A stretch of DNA of 64,000 bases from Bin87 sp034420475 (GTDB lineage: Bacteria > Chloroflexota > Dehalococcoidia > Lucifugimonadales > UBA3495). Below, one piece after another: positions 17,840-26,503 of this stretch (the stretch's first letter is position 1; every line of letters begins with the position of its first letter). The notes under the pieces were generated by a model. The model was given only the letters and a program-made list of their open reading frames with translations, was not told where the DNA came from and did no database searches. The position numbers and the translations under genes are program-made. The DNA is taken from positions 62,001 to 126,000 of the forward strand of contig DAOULH010000057.1 of the NCBI GenBank assembly GCA_034420475.1. The letters run 5' to 3'.

Positions 17840-18733
17840 ATGGCTCAACGCGACCTGATCGGCTACGGCCCCAACCCGCCGGCCGTGGCATGGCCCAACG
17901 ACGCCCGCATCGCCGTGTCCTTCGTCCTCAACTACGAGGAGGGTTCCGAGAATTCCATCCTGGATGGGGACCCCCACGGCGAAACCGTCGGCGAGTCGCC
18001 GTCGCCCGTGGCTCGGGGCGAGCGGGACTTGGCGAACGAGTCCTTCTTCGAGTACGGCAGCCGGGTGGGCGTCTGGCGCATCCTGGACATGCTGGACGAA
18101 TACGGCATCGACGGGACCATCTTCGCCTGCGCGCTGGCCCTGGAGCGCAACCCGGAGGTGGGGCGGGAGATCGTGCGCCGGGGCCACGAGGTCATGGGCC
18201 ACGGCAACCGTTGGGAAGAGTACTACACCATGACTCGCGACGAGGAACGTCGGGCCATCCACGAGGCCGTGGCATCCATCGAGCGTTCCTGCGGGGAGCG
18301 GCCGCTGGGCTGGTACACCCGCTACGGTCCCAGCGTGAACACCCGTGAGCTCGTGGTTGAGGAAGGCGGCTTCCTCTACGACTGCAACGCCTACAACGAC
18401 GACCTGCCCTACTACACGCAGGTGCACGGCAGCCCGTGGCTGGTGGTGCCCTACTCGCTGGAGGTCAACGACTACGGGTTCTGGCGCCGGCAATTGTCAA
18501 CGCCCATGGACTTCTTCGAGGCGGCGCGCAACTGCTTCGACACCTTGTATCGGGAGGGGGCGACCCACCCCAAGATGATGTCGGTTGGGCTCCATTGCCG
18601 CATCATCGGCAAGCCGGCCCGGGCGGCGGCGCTGCGGCGGTTCATCGAGTACGTGAAGAGCAAGCCCGGGGTATGGCTGCCCCGCCGCATCGACATCGCC
18701 CGTTGGTGGCTGGAGAAGTATCCGGCGCAGTAA
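17840..18733 (+). CDS. Polysaccharide deacetylase family, PuuE-like
   Basis: 297 residues with the allantoinase-PuuE-like beginning RDLIGYGPNPPAVAWPN and FVLNYEEGSEN. The NodB-fold has HEVMGHGNRWEEYY, GWYTRYGPS and MSVGLHCRIIG. The strong AAGGAG precedes the ATG. Family members hydrolyse allantoin or related amide bonds rather than polysaccharide. With the oxidoreductase upstream, a role in catabolism of a nitrogenous compound is possible. Confidence 0.9.
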   Translation: MAQRDLIGYGPNPPAVAWPNDARIAVSFVLNYEEGSENSILDGDPHGETVGESPSPVARGERDLANESFFEYGSRVGVWRILDMLDEYGIDGTIFACALALERNPEVGREIVRRGHEVMGHGNRWEEYYTMTRDEERRAIHEAVASIERSCGERPLGWYTRYGPSVNTRELVVEEGGFLYDCNAYNDDLPYYTQVHGSPWLVVPYSLEVNDYGFWRRQLSTPMDFFEAARNCFDTLYREGATHPKMMSVGLHCRIIGKPARAAALRRFIEYVKSKPGVWLPRRIDIARWWLEKYPAQ

Positions 18734-18782
18734 ACAACGTACTCCTTCAAGCAGAAGCAGGTGGCTGCCGAGGTTGTGGAAC

Positions 18783-19640
18783 ATGATCAGAATGGTTAGC
18801 TGGAACACCGCGTTTAGCCGACGACCTTGGTTGGAACTGGCCGAAATGGACGTGGATGTCGCTCTATTGCAAGAAACTTGCACGCCTCCGCCGCAGGTAC
18901 TCGACACAATGGAGTTCAGCCCGTACAAGCATTGGCTTGCTGAGAACTACACGCTCACCGCGCTACGCCCGGCCAGAGTCGTGAAAACGTCGGACCGGGT
19001 ATCAGTCGAATGGTTCGAACAAGTCGAGCCACGCCGAGGGGTCTCCGAACCACATCACATGGCGGTGGGCGACATCGGACTATGCGACGCGGCCAAGGTA
19101 ACGCCCAAGGACGGCACCGAGCCTTTCATCGTAGTGTCAATGTACGCCGGTTGGCAGTCGCCGCACCCAGTCGCCAGACCCGGTTTGATCTTCCCCGACG
19201 CTTCGGCTCACCATATTATTTCAGACCTCTCCACTTTCGTGCCCACTTACGATGCGTCGAACCCTGGACACCGAATAATAGCAGCGGGCGACCTGAATGT
19301 CGCATTCAACACCGTCGATGCCTTTGAAGCTCGCGCCCGGACGATCTTGGACCGCATGAGCGCTCTTGGAATGGAGTACCTGGGACCGTTATTCCCCAAC
19401 GGCCGCAAAGCCGAACCTGTGCCACCACACTTGGCGGAAGAATCTCTTGAGGTGCCAACCTACCACACCGTAGCGAGGGAGCCGGCGACGGCCCACGTGC
19501 AAATCGACCACGTATTCGCCTCCCGGGGATTCCACAATACGATCACCACCCGGGCCATGAACCACGTCGAAGAATGGGGGTCAAGTGACCACTGCCGCAT
19601 TCTGATAAACCTCGAAACGCCGTGCCTTGGTACGAGCTGA
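18783..19640 (+). CDS. Endonuclease/exonuclease/phosphatase family protein
   Basis: 285 residues from ATG 18783. EEP-fold motifs are visible: VSWNTAF near residue 5, ALLQET near 27, AAGDLNVAF near 172, a catalytic-region H in VQIDHVFAS near 242, and terminal SSDHC near 265. AT content and codon usage are slightly lower in GC than neighbours, a weak hint of recent acquisition. Substrate may be DNA, RNA or a phosphoester. Confidence 0.83.
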   Translation: MIRMVSWNTAFSRRPWLELAEMDVDVALLQETCTPPPQVLDTMEFSPYKHWLAENYTLTALRPARVVKTSDRVSVEWFEQVEPRRGVSEPHHMAVGDIGLCDAAKVTPKDGTEPFIVVSMYAGWQSPHPVARPGLIFPDASAHHIISDLSTFVPTYDASNPGHRIIAAGDLNVAFNTVDAFEARARTILDRMSALGMEYLGPLFPNGRKAEPVPPHLAEESLEVPTYHTVAREPATAHVQIDHVFASRGFHNTITTRAMNHVEEWGSSDHCRILINLETPCLGTS

Positions 19641-19669
19641 CCTTTGCCAATTACCCGGCGCAGTAAGGA

Positions 19670-20863
19670 TTATTCCTCCGCGGACTGGGCGGCCACGAGG
19701 AAGTCGGAGGCGGCGAAATCGGCGAACCGGTCGGGCAGGAACTCGGTCATATCCGAGACGGCTGCGGTGGAACCGTGGCGGATGTAGTCGGTGATGATCC
19801 GGCCGGTGACGGGTCCCAGGTGGATGCCCTTGGTGGTGTGGCCCGTCGCGAGGAACACGCCTTCCTGGCCCGGCACCGGACCGATGATGGGCTTGCTGTC
19901 CGGGCTCAGCGGACGGGAGCCGGCCAACTGTTGTACCAGTTCGGCGCGCTCCAGATCGGGCAGTACGTCGATGGTGCGCTGGAGGAGTTCCAGCCGGGCG
20001 GATTCGGTGGGCTGGCGGTCGAACTCCTCGCCCGCGAAAAGGTCTCGCTGGTCGTAATCCCGGCCGCCGGTGCTGCCGACGCTGGTGAGGCTGTCCAGCC
20101 GGCTGATCATGTGGCCGCGCCGGGGTGAGCTGATGAGTACAGGCAGAGGCTCACCGGGGTAGTTGAGCAGGAGCCGCTCGCCCTTCATGGGGCGGACCGG
20201 CACCGGGAAACCCAGCCAAGGCGTGAATGCGCGGCTCCATGTGCCGGCGGCCATGACCACCGCGTCGCAGTGCAGGTCCCCGGACGCGGTTTTGACGCCG
20301 GTGATCGTCGATCCGTTGGCGATGAGGCCGGTCACTTCACGGTGCAGTATGACGGCGCCTTTGAGCTCGGACCCACGGGCCAGGGCGAGGTTGAAACGGT
20401 AGCTGTCCAACTGGGCCGACTCATCCTCGTACATTGCGCCCACGATGGACGGCGAGAGACGCGGCTCGATGGAACGGACTTCATCGGCGTCGATCCAGCG
20501 CATCTTGACGTGGGGTTCCTGCCAGACCATCAACTCCCGGATCAGATCGACCTCCTCTTCGTCCAGGGCCAATCGGAGGGACGGGCGACGCTGGTAAAGC
20601 AGGTCCATGCCGGTGGCGTCTTCAAGCTCCGGCACGAGCTGGTGGAACTCGGCGTAGGAGATGCGGGCCATCTCGAATGAGGCGCCGGGGGAGAACTCGG
20701 CGCCCAGCAGGCTGAGCGAACCGGTGGCGTGGGCGGAGGCCCCGCTGCCGATGGCCTCCCGTTCCAGCAGGGTCACCTTGATTCCCTCCCGGGCGAGGTA
20801 GTAGGCGACCGAGCAGCCGACCACGCCGGCGCCGATTACGATCACGTCCGCGGTTTCAGGCAA
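19670..20863 (-). CDS. FAD-dependent amino-acid/glycine oxidase-like oxidoreductase
   Basis: 397 residues starting at TTG 20863 with AGGAG upstream. The Rossmann FAD motif VIGAGVVGCSVAYYLA is near residue 9, the ATG motif (MAAGTWSRAF) near 205, and the C-terminal FLATGHTTKGIHLGPVTGR near 340. This is the DAO family (sarcosine, glycine, D-amino-acid oxidases). It probably deaminates or demethylates a small amine. Confidence 0.9.
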   Translation of the reverse strand: MPETADVIVIGAGVVGCSVAYYLAREGIKVTLLEREAIGSGASAHATGSLSLLGAEFSPGASFEMARISYAEFHQLVPELEDATGMDLLYQRRPSLRLALDEEEVDLIRELMVWQEPHVKMRWIDADEVRSIEPRLSPSIVGAMYEDESAQLDSYRFNLALARGSELKGAVILHREVTGLIANGSTITGVKTASGDLHCDAVVMAAGTWSRAFTPWLGFPVPVRPMKGERLLLNYPGEPLPVLISSPRRGHMISRLDSLTSVGSTGGRDYDQRDLFAGEEFDRQPTESARLELLQRTIDVLPDLERAELVQQLAGSRPLSPDSKPIIGPVPGQEGVFLATGHTTKGIHLGPVTGRIITDYIRHGSTAAVSDMTEFLPDRFADFAASDFLVAAQSAEE

Positions 20864-20935
20864 AGCGGGCTCCTGGTATCAAAGCGTTCATTCCGGAATT
20901 TGGGCGTTGCGTTTCGGCGGGGGCTCCGAATTGCG

Positions 20936-20965
20936 GCGAGATTGCCACGCTGCGCTCGCAATGAC
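20936..20965. repeat. Half-copy E of the palindromic repeat
   Basis: GCGAGATTGCCACGCTGCGC followed by TCGCAATGAC, without the other arm. It lies upstream of the FAD oxidase gene. Confidence 0.6.
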
Positions 20966-21079
20966 AATAGCGAAGGGTCGCGACGGATTAAATACGTAGC
21001 CGAAAGGCCCCGGGGTCCTGCCTGCGTAGGTCGGCTGGCGGAACACCGAGGCCTGTGAGAGTTGGTTCAGCGCTGGCGG

Positions 21080-21841
21080 TTAGGCGGCGGCGCCCACGGC
21101 GGCGTGGGTCGTCATGAAACGGCGGGCGTGCTCCACCACCTCGTCGATGTGCTCCTGGGAGTCCTTCCAGGGATAGATTGACACCTCGGAGTTGGGGGCG
21201 AGCTCGGCCACCTCCATGGCGACCGCATAGGGGTGCGCCGGCACGTCTTCAGGCGCGATCAGGATCGGGGTTTGCAGATTGCGCACGAAATCGCGGTCAA
21301 CGGTGAACACAAAGTCCGCGCGGTTGGTGTACATGTTCGTTAAGAAGTCATGCACCATGTCCATTGTTATGTCGGAGCGCTTCTCGCACAGGGGCGGCCC
21401 CCAGCCGGCGATGTTGTTCTGGTAGAAGAGGTCGGGCAGTTCCGGCCGGAACCCGCTGGGCTGCATGAAGCAGGCCCCAACGATGCGGTCCGAGGCCAGC
21501 CGCAGCAGGTTGTGCATCATCGGGCCGCCGATGCAGAAGCCCATGACCAGGAACTTGTCGATGCCCAGGTAGTCCATCAGGCCCAGCTGGTCTTCCGAGT
21601 AGGCGTCCCACGGGCGGTCGATTTCCAGCGGCCCGGTGGACTGGCCCGGAGGGGAGTTGCGCAGGTCGGCGGCGATGACGCGGAAGTAGTTTCCGTAAGC
21701 CGCCATGGGGTTGAAGGGATGCGATGTCCCCAGCCCTTCCACGGTGGAGTTGAGCCCACCGCCCGGAATTATCAGCAGGGGAAATCCCGAGCCGACCTCT
21801 TCGTAATAGATACGGGTGTCGCCTCTTTCGTAGAACGGCAT
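21080..21841 (-). CDS. Alpha/beta hydrolase with Cys at the nucleophile elbow
   Basis: 253 residues. The oxyanion region is IIPGGGLNS near residue 27, and the nucleophile elbow MGFCIGG near 108 has Cys where Ser is usual. The Asp region is TPILIAPEDVPAHP and the catalytic His is probably in QEHIDEV. The ATG at 21841 is preferred: GGAGG lies 8 bp upstream and overlaps an alternative ATG at 21856. A Cys nucleophile is known in dienelactone hydrolases but is unusual in this type. Confidence 0.87.
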   Translation of the reverse strand: MPFYERGDTRIYYEEVGSGFPLLIIPGGGLNSTVEGLGTSHPFNPMAAYGNYFRVIAADLRNSPPGQSTGPLEIDRPWDAYSEDQLGLMDYLGIDKFLVMGFCIGGPMMHNLLRLASDRIVGACFMQPSGFRPELPDLFYQNNIAGWGPPLCEKRSDITMDMVHDFLTNMYTNRADFVFTVDRDFVRNLQTPILIAPEDVPAHPYAVAMEVAELAPNSEVSIYPWKDSQEHIDEVVEHARRFMTTHAAVGAAA

Positions 21842-22011
21842 GGTTGTTGCCTCCATCAGCGAGTCGCGGGGTTGCTGTATCTCCAGTTCGCGGGTTGAAT
21901 CTAAGCGACAACGGTTCGCGCGGTCAACATGGGGATTGTGCATCGATTTTACCCATCGCTACCGGCCAGCGGGTAAAAACCTCATGTGTACCTACTTTGC
22001 GGAGAAGAAAC

Positions 22012-22224
22012 AATTTGCATGGATAAACAGGATGAACGGGATGGTATAAGTTGGATGACAGGAACCGGCTCGCTTTCGGAAGCCAGGCCGTAGTCATAGA
22101 TGAATGCTCCCCCTTTCTGTCCCTTTGCCGGCATCAGGGCGCCTCTGCTGCCCGCTTCGACCCAGAACCACGATAGCCCAGCGCATCAATCCAATCTTGT
22201 CCATCCTGTGCATCCATGCAAATT
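22012..22224. repeat. Terminal-inverted-repeat element of a second family
   Basis: AATTTGCATGGATAAACAGG at the left (22012 onward) is matched, inverted, by CCTGTGCATCCATGCAAATT at the right. The arms are about 33 bp with some mismatches, enclosing about 140 bp without coding potential. It occupies part of the 660-bp gene-free interval between the alpha/beta hydrolase and the small Tat protein; the remainder is MITE copy F. I see no gene in it. Confidence 0.6.
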
Positions 22225-22260
22225 CCCCGGTCTCCCCAAACCGGGTACGCGCGAGCGTCG

Positions 22261-22420
22261 GTAACCGTTCAGACTTGCGGGGAAAGCGTCATTGCGAGCG
22301 CAGCGCGGCAATCTCGTTGGCGCAGGGGAGCCCTTTGGGGCAGACGTTGCTGCTACGACGTCGAGATTGCCACGGCGCAAGCGCCTCGCAATGACAACCT
22401 CTGGGATTCTGAATACTTAC
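22261..22420. mobile_element. MITE-like element, copy F, with perfect 8-bp target duplication
   Basis: 160 bp. Left end GTAACCGTTCAGACTTGCGG, right end GATTCTGAATACTTAC. Flanked on both sides by GAGCGTCG (22253-22260 and 22421-22428). The internal arms and GCAGACGTTGCTGCTACGAC core match copy A. Confidence 0.9.
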
Positions 22421-22503
22421 GAGCGTCGGACGCAATTGACACCTGAAACGGCGGCTGATAGGATTTTCGCGCTTTCCGAAACCACTTTGGAGCAGTTTCC
22501 ACC

Positions 22504-22713
22504 GTGCCCGAACGTAACGAAAACAACCCATCAGGACCTTCCCGCCGCCGCTTTTTGGGAGTGCTCGGCGCCGGCATTGCCGGGGCTGCGGTGGTAACTT
22601 CAATGTTGCCCTTCGGGCGGCGCAACAACGCAGCCGAGGCGGCGAATGAATTTCCCGGGCCCGGGTCGATGTTTCATCCGGCTCAGGATCCCAGGACCGA
22701 CCCGCGTCGCTAG
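22504..22713 (+). CDS. Small protein with twin-arginine signal
   Basis: 69 residues from GTG 22504. The N-terminus contains SRRRFLG followed by a hydrophobic run to about residue 37, typical of a Tat export signal. The mature part is only about 25 residues and ends in a charged tail DPRTDPRR. GGAG lies 11 bp upstream. It could be a small exported peptide or a relic; it is followed by a strong terminator. Confidence 0.6.
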   Translation: MPERNENNPSGPSRRRFLGVLGAGIAGAAVVTSMLPFGRRNNAAEAANEFPGPGSMFHPAQDPRTDPRR

Positions 22714-22744
22714 CCGAGGCGTCGACAAACCGCTACCGTAATGG

Positions 22745-22778
22745 GGCAGCCTTGCGGGCTGCCTCTTTGTTTTGTCTC
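22745..22778 (+). terminator. Rho-independent terminator
   Basis: GGCAGCC / GGCTGCC hairpin with loop TTGCG, followed by TCTTTGTTTTGT. It ends the small Tat gene and stands opposite the end of mutL. Confidence 0.85.
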
Positions 22779-22782
22779 AGGT

Positions 22783-24537
22783 TCAGCGCCGGCCGAATTC
22801 GCGTTCCAACTGGTACTCGGAAAAATGGACCACCGTGGGGCGCCCGTGGGGGCAGTTATGCGGATTTTCGGTGGATTGCAGTTGGCGGAGCAGCGCGTCC
22901 ATCTCTGCCTGCGCCAACGTCATCCCCGCGCGCACGGAACCGTGACACGCAACCGTGGCCGCCAGCGCGTCCTCCCGCTCCATCACCACCTGCTCCACCG
23001 CCACGGCGTCCAGCAGATCAGACAATGCGGCTGCCGGATCGGGGTTGGCTCGGGCCGCCAGTCCGGCGGGAAGAGCACGAACCAGCCAGGCATTATCCCC
23101 AAAGTGATCCAGCACGAAACCATAGCCCGCAAGCAGGTCACCATAGCCTTCCAGGGTAGCGGCCTGGGTTACGGATAGTTCTGCCGTCAAAGGGGCCAGC
23201 AGGGGTTGTGAAGGTCGCTCGTCCCCTTGCCGGCGCTGGCGGATCTGATCGAAGACCACCCGCTCGTGGGCGGCGTGCTGGTCGATCAGGTACATGCCGG
23301 ACCCACCTTCCGCCACGATGTAGGTCTGGCGGATCTGACCGACAACCCGCAAGTCTGCCAACACGTCCCGGAGCGACCCCTCAGCCGGCGCCAGCGCCGT
23401 GGTGGACAGCGCGGTGCCATCGGTTCGCGGCGTCGTTCCGCCGGTGGACGGCAGGCGCAGGGTTTCCGGAGATGACGCTGGCCGCGGACCCGCATCGACG
23501 GGAGTGCCCGCATCAACGGAAGTGAATGATCGCGTTGCCGTCCGCACCGGAGCGTGCGCGATCAGGGCCTCCCGCACGGCACGCTGCACCAGGGAAAACA
23601 GCCGGTCGCCATCCCGAAATCGTACCTCCCGCTTGGTGGGATGGGAATTGACGTCCACCTGTTCGGGGGGCACGGAAATGTTGATGACAGCGAACGGAAA
23701 GCGGCGGTCCGGGAGGGTTCCCTGATACGCCTGCTCGATGGCGTAGTAGATGGAGCGGTCGTAAACCCACCGGCGGTTGACCAGCAGGGTGGTGTAGGAA
23801 CGGTTGCGCCGGTTCAGGTCCGGGGCGCCGGTGTAGCCATCGACGGCCGTGTCGCCATCGGCGAGGGACACGGGCAGCATTCGACCCGCCACTTCCGATC
23901 CGTAGATGGACAGGATAGCGTCCTGCAGCCGTCCGGACCCCGGGGTGCTGATCGCCTCTCGCCCGTCCACCGAGAGGGTGAAACGCGCCTCAGGGTGGGC
24001 CAGGCCATAGCGGGTGACTACCTCCTGGATCCGGGCAGCCTCGGCCGGCGCCGAGCGCAGGAACTTGCGGCGGGCGGGCAGATCACCGAACAGATCGGCC
24101 ACCTGGACCGATGTTCCCGGCGGGCATCCTTGATGCCGCTGTCCCACGCAAGCGCCGTGGTGAAACTCAATGCGGGCTCCCGCTTCCGAATCGGGCGGGC
24201 GCGTTGTGCATACGACATGGGCAACCGCCGCCACGCTGGGCAGGGCTTCGCCGCGGAACCCCAGTGTGTAAACCGTGCTCAGATCCTCGACGGTGGCAAG
24301 TTTGCTCGTGGCGTGATGGCGAAATGCCAGGTCCAACTCATCGGAGGAGATGCCGCAACCGTCGTCGGTGACGCGGATCTCAGCGACGCCGCCTTCACGG
24401 ATGGATACGGCGATGCTCGTCGCGCCGGCGTCCAGAGAGTTTTCCACCAACTCCTTGACCACCGAAGCCGGGCGCTCGATGACCTCGCCCGCCGCGATTT
24501 GGGCGGCGACATGAGGCGGAAGCTGCTGGATCGGCAT
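22783..24537 (-). CDS. mutL: DNA mismatch repair protein MutL
   Basis: 584 residues. GHKL ATPase motifs are ELVENSLDAGA near residue 29, DDGCGI near 58 and TLGFRGEAL near 90. The C-terminal dimerisation part contains an endonuclease-like DQHAAHERVVFD near residue 420, and ends with ACHGSVRAG, CPHGRP and a LEREFGRR tail. Asp takes the place of the second Glu of the canonical DQHA(x)2E(x)4E motif, so nicking activity is uncertain. It lies 6 bp downstream of the HicA-like gene on the same strand. No mutS is in the window. Confidence 0.96.
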   Translation of the reverse strand: MPIQQLPPHVAAQIAAGEVIERPASVVKELVENSLDAGATSIAVSIREGGVAEIRVTDDGCGISSDELDLAFRHHATSKLATVEDLSTVYTLGFRGEALPSVAAVAHVVCTTRPPDSEAGARIEFHHGACVGQRHQGCPPGTSVQVADLFGDLPARRKFLRSAPAEAARIQEVVTRYGLAHPEARFTLSVDGREAISTPGSGRLQDAILSIYGSEVAGRMLPVSLADGDTAVDGYTGAPDLNRRNRSYTTLLVNRRWVYDRSIYYAIEQAYQGTLPDRRFPFAVINISVPPEQVDVNSHPTKREVRFRDGDRLFSLVQRAVREALIAHAPVRTATRSFTSVDAGTPVDAGPRPASSPETLRLPSTGGTTPRTDGTALSTTALAPAEGSLRDVLADLRVVGQIRQTYIVAEGGSGMYLIDQHAAHERVVFDQIRQRRQGDERPSQPLLAPLTAELSVTQAATLEGYGDLLAGYGFVLDHFGDNAWLVRALPAGLAARANPDPAAALSDLLDAVAVEQVVMEREDALAATVACHGSVRAGMTLAQAEMDALLRQLQSTENPHNCPHGRPTVVHFSEYQLEREFGRR

Positions 24538-24543
24538 TATTGG

Positions 24544-24804
24544 TCAGTTGCGGATGAGGCCCAAGCGAATAAGGTCGGCTTCAGTCCATTGGGCCTGCAC
24601 TTCAATAATGCGGCGCAGGGTTCCCAAACTGAAGGTCTGGCCCCGACCGTGCCAGGCAAGCGTAACATTCCGATTGGTGGCGTAGTGACGATATTGGCGA
24701 TGACCGCCACCACCTCTGCCGACAGGCACAAAACCGTCCCGGAATAGTGCGCTCTCAATCTCGCGGGCAGTTACGTTTCTGATCCTTTGGTAATCTATGG
24801 GCAT
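24544..24804 (-). CDS. HicA-like mRNA-interferase toxin
   Basis: 86 residues. A small double-stranded-RNA-binding-like fold with TAREIESALFRDGF, the conserved GGHRQYRH (catalytic His) and a C-terminal LGTLRRIIE. It is separated by 115 bp from the HicB-like gene upstream and abuts mutL downstream. Order antitoxin then toxin is usual in some HicBA systems. Confidence 0.8.
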   Translation of the reverse strand: MPIDYQRIRNVTAREIESALFRDGFVPVGRGGGGHRQYRHYATNRNVTLAWHGRGQTFSLGTLRRIIEVQAQWTEADLIRLGLIRN

Positions 24805-24919
24805 AGGAACCGCGGACCTTACAGACTACGTCTCTCTGATGGCAACCGTTATCCTACCCCTGTCGCAATCATCCCTACAGAACTTCTCGGGGCCATTGAC
24901 TGCGGGTTCTTTATCACCG

Positions 24920-25414
24920 TTATCGTATTCGCAACTCTTCCTTAACCGGGTTACTCCCGGTTTCAGGCGTAAAGATTCGGGAGACCAGACCGCCGGTGCG
25001 GGTCTCTCTCCAGGTTCGCCGAGCGTGTATTGCCGCCAAAACATCGTCCATGGCTATGTATATCAGCCGGTAGACGTCATCAGGGCCAGCAACGGAGAGG
25101 CCATCCACCGGCAGGCCGCCGTGTGAGGCTATCGCGTCAGGGTACTCGGGAGCGCATTTGACCTGGAGAAACTCCGGCGCATCCTGGATGCTCGGCTTGC
25201 TGAACTCCCAGCCAGGGTACGGCTCTATGGGCCATTCAATCATGCCCTCTTCGATTTCCTCGAAGATCATCTCGAGGACTTCCTTGATGTTGGCGGCCGC
25301 CTCTTCCGGCGTACTCCCGAATGTGGCTGCACCCAAATGCTCCCAAGCCGGATAGTACGATTGCCAAACGTCCTCGTCCGGCTCAATCACCACTTTGAAT
25401 GCCAGCAAATCCAT
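24920..25414 (-). CDS. HicB-like antitoxin with extended C-terminus
   Basis: 164 residues. The first 60 (FKVVIEPDEDVWQSYYPAWE, then GATFGSTPEEAAANIKEVLEMIFEEIEE) fit the HicB partial-RNase-H fold. The remaining 100 residues are unusual and include a second acidic, helical region (DVYRLIYIAMDDVLAAIHARR) that I do not recognise. GGGAGG precedes the ATG. The 115-bp gap to HicA is longer than usual. Confidence 0.75.
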   Translation of the reverse strand: MDLLAFKVVIEPDEDVWQSYYPAWEHLGAATFGSTPEEAAANIKEVLEMIFEEIEEGMIEWPIEPYPGWEFSKPSIQDAPEFLQVKCAPEYPDAIASHGGLPVDGLSVAGPDDVYRLIYIAMDDVLAAIHARRTWRETRTGGLVSRIFTPETGSNPVKEELRIR

Positions 25415-25468
25415 GGCGTTACCCTCCCGCGCTCTCAGTCTATCACGCCGGGCGGCGGGCCATGCAGG

Positions 25469-25906
25469 TCAGAACAGGGGGATCTTGGTGCCCTTGGCGC
25501 GGTACTGGCGGTCTTCCGAGTCTCCGGTTTCCAGGAAATCGCAGATGATCCGGTAAATGCGATCCATCTCGTGGTCGACGCTGCGGGAGAAGAAGTAGGG
25601 CGGCACCCAGACCCCGCCGAAAGCTGCCACGATCTCAGGATAATCGTCGATCACAAACTCCGGTTCCACGGGGATTTTCAGCTCCGGCAGGCGCTCGTGA
25701 AAATGATGCGTGGGCTTCTCGTACACGCCGGAAACGAACCGATGCAGGTCGTGCTTTTCGATCACCTCCCAGCGTTCGCCCATGCCGGACCAGATATAAA
25801 TTTCGTGGCCGTCATCAAGCAGCTTCTGGAAGGTATCCACGGTGCCGGGGCGAAGGGTGTCGTCCAGGCCCAGGATGGTGTAATCAACGTCGAAAAATAT
25901 TTTCAT
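25469..25906 (-). CDS. HAD-superfamily hydrolase-like protein
   Basis: 145 residues. The catalytic DVDYT (DxDxT) is near residue 6, followed by the strand IYIWSGM (motif II-like S) and the acidic VIDDYPE near residue 86. It lacks a large cap domain. It lies 49 bp downstream of the ArsC-like gene on the same strand, so the two may be cotranscribed. Phosphatase activity is likely; substrate unknown. Confidence 0.83.
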   Translation of the reverse strand: MKIFFDVDYTILGLDDTLRPGTVDTFQKLLDDGHEIYIWSGMGERWEVIEKHDLHRFVSGVYEKPTHHFHERLPELKIPVEPEFVIDDYPEIVAAFGGVWVPPYFFSRSVDHEMDRIYRIICDFLETGDSEDRQYRAKGTKIPLF

Positions 25907-25955
25907 AATCGGTCCGGTGTCCTGGCGGCGGTTGCAGATGTCGGCGCGGATCGGA

Positions 25956-26318
25956 TCAGGAACCGAGCGCCTCGGTCATGGCCTTGACGCTGGCCCCCAC
26001 GATCAGGCGGTCTCCCAACCGCACGATGGGCCGGCGAACCAGCCGCGGCTCTTCCAGCATCAACGACAGCTTCCGCTCATCGGAAAGGTCTGCCGCGTTC
26101 AGGCCCATCTTTTTCAAGGAGGGGCTGCGCGCGGCGAACATGCCGGTCACGCCCGGCTCTCCCAACTCCGCGACGAGATCGCGCAGCTCCGTCTCGGTGA
26201 ACGGTTCCTTGAAATAATCGCGTTCTTCAACCGTGTAGCCGTTTTGAACGAGCAACTCTCGCACCTTGCGACAGCTGCTTCAACGTGGCCACCAGTACAT
26301 CGTTGCTGTAGCGCCCAT
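25956..26318 (-). CDS. ArsC/Spx-family thioredoxin-fold protein with in-frame UGA (candidate selenoprotein)
   Basis: 120 residues if the TGA at 26280-26282 is read through. The ATG at 26318 has GGGAGG five bases upstream, and the frame continues M-G-A-T-A-T-M-Y-W-W-P-R-(TGA)-S-S-C-R-K into a full ArsC-like body: DYFKEPFTETELRDL, RSPSLKK and EEPRLVRRPIV. In relatives I recall, the CxxC first cysteine occupies the TGA position (PRCSSCRK), so the motif here would be UxxC. A strong hairpin (26251-26279) starts on the base after the TGA. Without readthrough a GTG at 26264 would give a 102-residue protein lacking the active site, and it has no good ribosome site. A nonsense mutation is the alternative. 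Confidence 0.8.
26251..26279 (-). promoter_or_regulatory. Candidate bacterial SECIS hairpin
   Basis: Directly 3' of the UGA, the RNA arms AGCAGCUGUCGCA and UGCGAGAGUUGCU pair at 12 of 13 positions (one G-G mismatch, one G-U) around an AGG loop. The loop carries a G among its first two bases, as expected for bacterial SECIS, but begins 13 nt after the UGA, slightly closer than the usual 16-37. Confidence 0.55.
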
Positions 26319-26464
26319 GGAATCCTCCCGACGAATCCGGCAAACATTGCCGCGGTGATAGCTATTTTATAACGATCCGAGGCTGTGGCATAAGTAGGGC
26401 GCATGTAAATTTTGTGTAATGTCCTTCACGGCGCGAGCAGCGCGGAACGTCCCGATTTCCGCTG

Positions 26465-26473
26465 TGCTATAAT
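26465..26473 (+). promoter_or_regulatory. Extended -10 promoter of rpmB
   Basis: TGCTATAAT, a perfect extended -10 (TGn plus TATAAT), 31 bp upstream of the L28 start. No convincing -35 is needed for extended -10 promoters. Confidence 0.7.
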
Positions 26474-26503
26474 CTGCGGCACCAATGGAGCGGGGAAAGA
26501 ATC

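Noticed and set aside
26280..26282. General UGA reassignment (UGA read as a sense codon)
   Set aside because: TGA ends argH, the DUF4365 gene and the M19-like gene at family-typical lengths, so it is a normal stop. Only two genes look recoded.
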